Part shown: positions 60,213 to 64,000 of the stretch, piece after piece
How positions within the stretch are numbered: position 1 is the stretch's first letter
Layout of the letters: each line of letters starts with the position of its first letter
From: Geodermatophilus ruber
Lineage (GTDB): Bacteria > Actinomycetota > Actinomycetes > Mycobacteriales > Geodermatophilaceae
Assembly: GCF_900114385.1 (NCBI RefSeq)
Contig: NZ_FOSW01000010.1
Location: 1-64,000, forward strand
DNA length: 64,000 bases
Direction: 5' to 3'
The notes under the pieces: model-generated
Databases searched by the model: none
Told to the model about the DNA's origin: nothing
Seen by the model: the letters and a program-made list of their open reading frames with translations, nothing else
Made by a program: the position numbers and the translations under genes

Positions 60213-61367
60213 ATGACGTTGCCTGCTGAGGGCATCTTCTTGCGGTCCGGTGACGGCCTCGCCGTCTTGAAGCAGACCGCCTATGACTCCGAGGCAATCC
60301 TGCAGACCGCACTGGCTCAGTACCCGGAGTTCATCGCCGGCCCAACCACGACCGGCGATGACGAGGCACGCTTGCTCCTGATTCGGCGGGAGATGCAGGT
60401 GCCAGGCGGCCAGGAAAAGCAGGGAGCATTCAGTCTCGACCATCTCTTCGTCGACGCCGAGGGCGTCCCGGTGCTCGTAGAAGTCAAGCGCTCATCTGAC
60501 ACTCGGATACGTCGTGAAGTGGTCGGCCAGATGCTCGACTACGCCGCCAACGCTGTGAAGTACTGGCCTCTAGCGTCGCTGCAGCAGTCCCTTGCGCAGA
60601 CGGCGGCGGAGAGGAACGCCTCGCCCGAAGAATTGATTGAAGAGCTACACCCTGGCGTTGACCCGGACGAGTTCTGGCGCACCGTCGAGACGAACCTCAA
60701 GGCCGGCCGGGTCCGCCTGGTCTTCGTTGCTGACAAGCTGCCCGAGGAACTCGAGCGGATCATCGAGTTCCTTAACGAGCAGATGAATCCAGCGGAAGTT
60801 CTTGGCGTCGAGCTGCAGCAGTTCACCGGCAGTCAGCACACCGTCTACGTTCCCCGTCTCGTTGGGCGGACGAGCGGCGCGGTCATGACCAAGTCGGGCG
60901 GTGCCGCATCGGGGCGGCAGTGGCACTACGAATCCTTTTTTGCGGCGGCCGAGGGACGATGCTCGCCGGCCGAGGTCGCGTTGATGCGCCGGCTCGTTGA
61001 CGACGTCGAATCCCGGGGTCAGCGCATCAATTGGGGGCGTGGTATCACCCCCGGACTGAGCGGCTGGTATCGCATCGATGATCGACCGGCGGGTGTTTGG
61101 AGCATCAACGCAAACAACGAGAGCCCGTCAACCCGTGCGTACCTCGTCCTGTACTTCGCCGACCTGCTTCCGCGGCTGGGCGTCGAGCGCATCGAGAAGG
61201 CGGCGCGGCGACTGGAGGAAATCCCACCCCTCATGCAGAAGATCCAGGACGCCCGGCATAGCGGATGGAAGAAATACCCGTCCCTGTATCTGGCAGACGT
61301 GGCCGGGGACCAGCACAAGGAGCAGGTGCTCGTCGATGCAATTGGTGAACTCCTGGCCGAAGCATGA
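60213..61367 (+). CDS. block C protein 6: PD-(D/E)XK nuclease-like protein
   Basis: A 384-residue protein. The first ~130 residues contain a nuclease-type core: FSLDHLFVDAEGVPVLVEVKRSSDTRIRREVVGQMLDYAAN, with D in DHLF and the ExK in VEVKR (residues ~73-96). The middle is helical (FWRTVETNLKAGRVRLVFVADKLPEELERIIEFLN). The C-terminal third reads GQRINWGRGITPGLSGWYRI. It resembles DUF4268-type or NucS-like nucleases. The start may be this ATG or a TTG two codons later, which has better spacing from GAGAGGG. It ends the block C operon. Confidence 0.72.
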   Translation: MTLPAEGIFLRSGDGLAVLKQTAYDSEAILQTALAQYPEFIAGPTTTGDDEARLLLIRREMQVPGGQEKQGAFSLDHLFVDAEGVPVLVEVKRSSDTRIRREVVGQMLDYAANAVKYWPLASLQQSLAQTAAERNASPEELIEELHPGVDPDEFWRTVETNLKAGRVRLVFVADKLPEELERIIEFLNEQMNPAEVLGVELQQFTGSQHTVYVPRLVGRTSGAVMTKSGGAASGRQWHYESFFAAAEGRCSPAEVALMRRLVDDVESRGQRINWGRGITPGLSGWYRIDDRPAGVWSINANNESPSTRAYLVLYFADLLPRLGVERIEKAARRLEEIPPLMQKIQDARHSGWKKYPSLYLADVAGDQHKEQVLVDAIGELLAEA

Positions 61368-61443
61368 CTGCTCCCGTTACCCGACGGCAATCAACGGCAG
61401 CACGTCGACCAGCGTTGGCGCAGAGAGGCTCGCTGCCTCTGGT

Positions 61444-62112
61444 TCACTCCCGGTCAGCGGTTCTCAAACCGGTGAGCGACTCCCCGAGCAGTTCTTCGGG
61501 CGACGTCGGTCGCACACCCGTAGCCTTGCCCTCCATCCATGCGACGACGTCGAGCACTCGAAGGGCCGACACCTCGCGGCCGAGGCCCGCCCGCCCTCGC
61601 AGCTCGATAAGACGCTCGTATAGCCCATCGGAACGCAGCACCTGGCGCAACGGCTCCCAATGGAAGTTCCCGATGCCGCACACCTTCGCCACGACCGAGT
61701 CATAGATTGGGAACAGTCGCGGACGCTTACGGGCAAGGAGCTTGGTGCCGATTGTTCGGCCGACGCCATAAAGGCCGAGGATTGCTCGGTACAACTCCGA
61801 GCCCGGCTGGTCTTCCGTAACGGGCTCCGCCTGATCGGCGAGGTCGCGATCAGGGCCGACTGACCTCAGCAGCGCCGTGAACTCGTCCGCTCGAGTGTCG
61901 AGTAGTTCGCGTGCAGCCATCGGCGGCACGACGACGGACAGGAAGCTGACAGCGACTAGGTCGTCTGCGGTGATCCGTTCGGGATCGCTGCCCGCTGAGG
62001 CCCAGGTGTCGAAGTAAGCACCCGTGTACGGCTGGCCGTAGTAGATCTGCAGATAGCGAAGCGCTTGACCGAGATCGCTGCGGGCAAGGCAGTCCGGCAG
62101 TCGAATGTTCAT
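61444..62112 (-). CDS. DUF6308 family protein (island copy)
   Basis: A 222-residue protein with DLGQALRYLQIYYGQPYTGAYFDTWASAGSDPERI and the family core ILGLYGVGRTIGTKLLARKRPRLFPIYDSVV, then EVSALRVLDVVAWMEGKA. The core suggests a helix-hairpin-helix-like fold (GVGRTIGTKLL), possibly DNA-binding. It is convergent with the last block C gene. A distant relative lies at 22.2-23.0 kb. The IS element begins 12 bases upstream of its start, so its promoter may have been disturbed. Confidence 0.75.
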   Translation of the reverse strand: MNIRLPDCLARSDLGQALRYLQIYYGQPYTGAYFDTWASAGSDPERITADDLVAVSFLSVVVPPMAARELLDTRADEFTALLRSVGPDRDLADQAEPVTEDQPGSELYRAILGLYGVGRTIGTKLLARKRPRLFPIYDSVVAKVCGIGNFHWEPLRQVLRSDGLYERLIELRGRAGLGREVSALRVLDVVAWMEGKATGVRPTSPEELLGESLTGLRTADRE

Positions 62113-62123
62113 ATCCGCCTCTC

Positions 62124-63432
<1,309 letters not shown>

Positions 63433-63437
63433 CCAGC

Positions 63438-63489
63438 GGTGCTTGTCGCGCCGATCCGACTCGAACCGGTGACCTAAAGGTCGAGTCGG
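63438..63489 (-). other. tRNA T-arm-like sequence inside an inverted repeat
   Basis: On the minus strand AGGTCACCGGTTCGAGTC matches the T-arm region of many actinobacterial tRNAs, but the following bases do not complete the stem and no tRNA body is present. The sequence forms a hairpin with CCGACTCGA and TCGAGTCGG arms. It sits directly outside the IS and may be a recombined attachment-site remnant at the right island border. Confidence 0.35.
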
Positions 63490-63656
63490 TCACGATTGTC
63501 GTGACTAGATGGCAAGCTCCAGTGACCCGGCGCAACAAGTGGCCGAGACGTCCCGACAGGAGCTCGCATGCCTGCCCCGATCAGCCCTGCGCTGTGTGTC
63601 GACGATGACCGCAGACGGTGGAGTGAAAGCTCTACTGGGCAGGGGGCGGGGATTCG

Positions 63657-64000
63657 GTGACCCAGGTTCTCCCGCGGGTCACCGGGGACCCGAGTGAACA
63701 CCCCGACATGCCGTACGAGCAGGCCTACATCTCGCGGGCCTACCAGCTCCTCGACCGCGGGCTGGCGACCGCGGAGCACACGTACAACACGTACGACGAG
63801 CTGAACCGCTCGACCGCGTCGGCCCTCAAGCGGTCGCTCGAGATCCTCAAGAACGCCCGAGGCGCAGGCCAACTCGTCGTCGGGCGGATGGACCGTGACG
63901 GCGAGACGCTCTACGTCGGGGTCCGTCGCGTCCACGACGAGCACAAGGACCTGGTCGTGGCCAGCTGGCACGCGCCCGCAGTCGTCCCCTACTACGAGGC
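63657..64000 (+). CDS. second HelD-like ATPase, N-terminal part
   Basis: The first 114 residues of a HelD/UvrD-type ATPase, truncated by the window end. It reads MPYEQAYISRAYQLLDRGL and, later, GETLYVGVRRVHDEHKDLVVASWHAPAVVPYYEA, which parallels the pre-Walker region of the HelR-like protein at 0.8-3.1 kb (LVDWRAPAARPFY). The GTG start has AGGGGGCGGGGA upstream; an ATG 17 codons in is an alternative. The ATPase core is beyond the edge, so the class (HelD or a relative) is inferred from the N-terminus. Confidence 0.65.
   Translation, partial: MTQVLPRVTGDPSEHPDMPYEQAYISRAYQLLDRGLATAEHTYNTYDELNRSTASALKRSLEILKNARGAGQLVVGRMDRDGETLYVGVRRVHDEHKDLVVASWHAPAVVPYYE

Noticed and set aside
63438-63520. 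Complete tRNA gene on the minus strand
   Set aside because: Only a T-arm-like segment is present; the acceptor, D and anticodon stems cannot be built from the surrounding sequence.

Overview
The window is very GC-rich, uses GTG and ATGA/GTGA overlaps freely, and carries actinobacterial hallmarks: a DUF222/13E12-type gene behind a LexA box, a HelD/HelR-like RNA polymerase ATPase, TAnnnT -10 boxes directly upstream of leaderless starts, TIGR03086 and DUF4916 proteins, and no glutathione-type gene set. The gene complement looks like a soil actinobacterium of the Geodermatophilaceae or a neighbouring family. That placement is inference from gene content, not a measured phylogeny.

Layout. 1-3.3 kb: a partial SOS-controlled DUF222 gene and a HelR-like ATPase, both on the minus strand. 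3.4-6.2 kb: a zinc-ribbon microprotein, a hypothetical protein and a coupled pair of acyl-CoA dehydrogenases. 6.3-14.9 kb: a minus-strand catabolic cluster with an NCS1 permease, Rieske ferredoxin, Rieske oxygenase alpha subunit, a 121-residue unknown, an SDR, a ferredoxin reductase, a Dabb protein, a metal-dependent cyclase, a nitrilase-family hydrolase and a DsbA-like protein. A divergent FCD-type GntR regulator sits upstream. 16.4-22.1 kb: an IclR regulator, a dimethylglycine oxidase-like enzyme, a sarcosine oxidase and a GbcA-like Rieske demethylase, which together fit stepwise glycine betaine demethylation to glycine. The same 17-bp inverted repeat occurs at the IclR start and ahead of the oxidase.

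22-37.4 kb: mostly housekeeping and accessory genes. The most interesting is an RsbQ-like alpha/beta hydrolase translationally coupled to a PAS-GAF-GGDEF protein. Three copies of a dispersed palindrome lie in intergenic gaps here. Gene debris (AarF/ABC1 kinase and MFS fragments) at 36.5-37.6 kb marks the edge of what follows.

37.9-62.1 kb: a defence-like genomic island, compositionally less GC-rich in places, holding an EcsC/TerB-like protein and three multigene nucleic-acid-processing blocks. Block A (39.7-44.6 kb) has a helical/wHTH-like protein, a 30-residue coupled ORF, a Cas4-like nuclease, a large unknown and a compact SF1 helicase. Block B (44.7-51.4 kb) has a type III-like restriction ATPase and a beta-class DNA methyltransferase, followed by a small protein and a HEPN-like protein. 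Block C (51.5-61.4 kb) has a UvrD helicase fused to a RecB/Cas4-type nuclease, facing an operon of an unknown protein, a DEDDh exonuclease-BRCT protein, a Rad50-like ATPase with zinc hook, a HEPN-like protein and two PD-(D/E)XK proteins. Blocks A and C do not match a named defence system that I can recall and are the best candidates for something undescribed. The island ends at a DUF6308 gene, a frameshifted IS3-family element and a tRNA-T-arm-like hairpin. A second HelD-like gene runs off the right edge.
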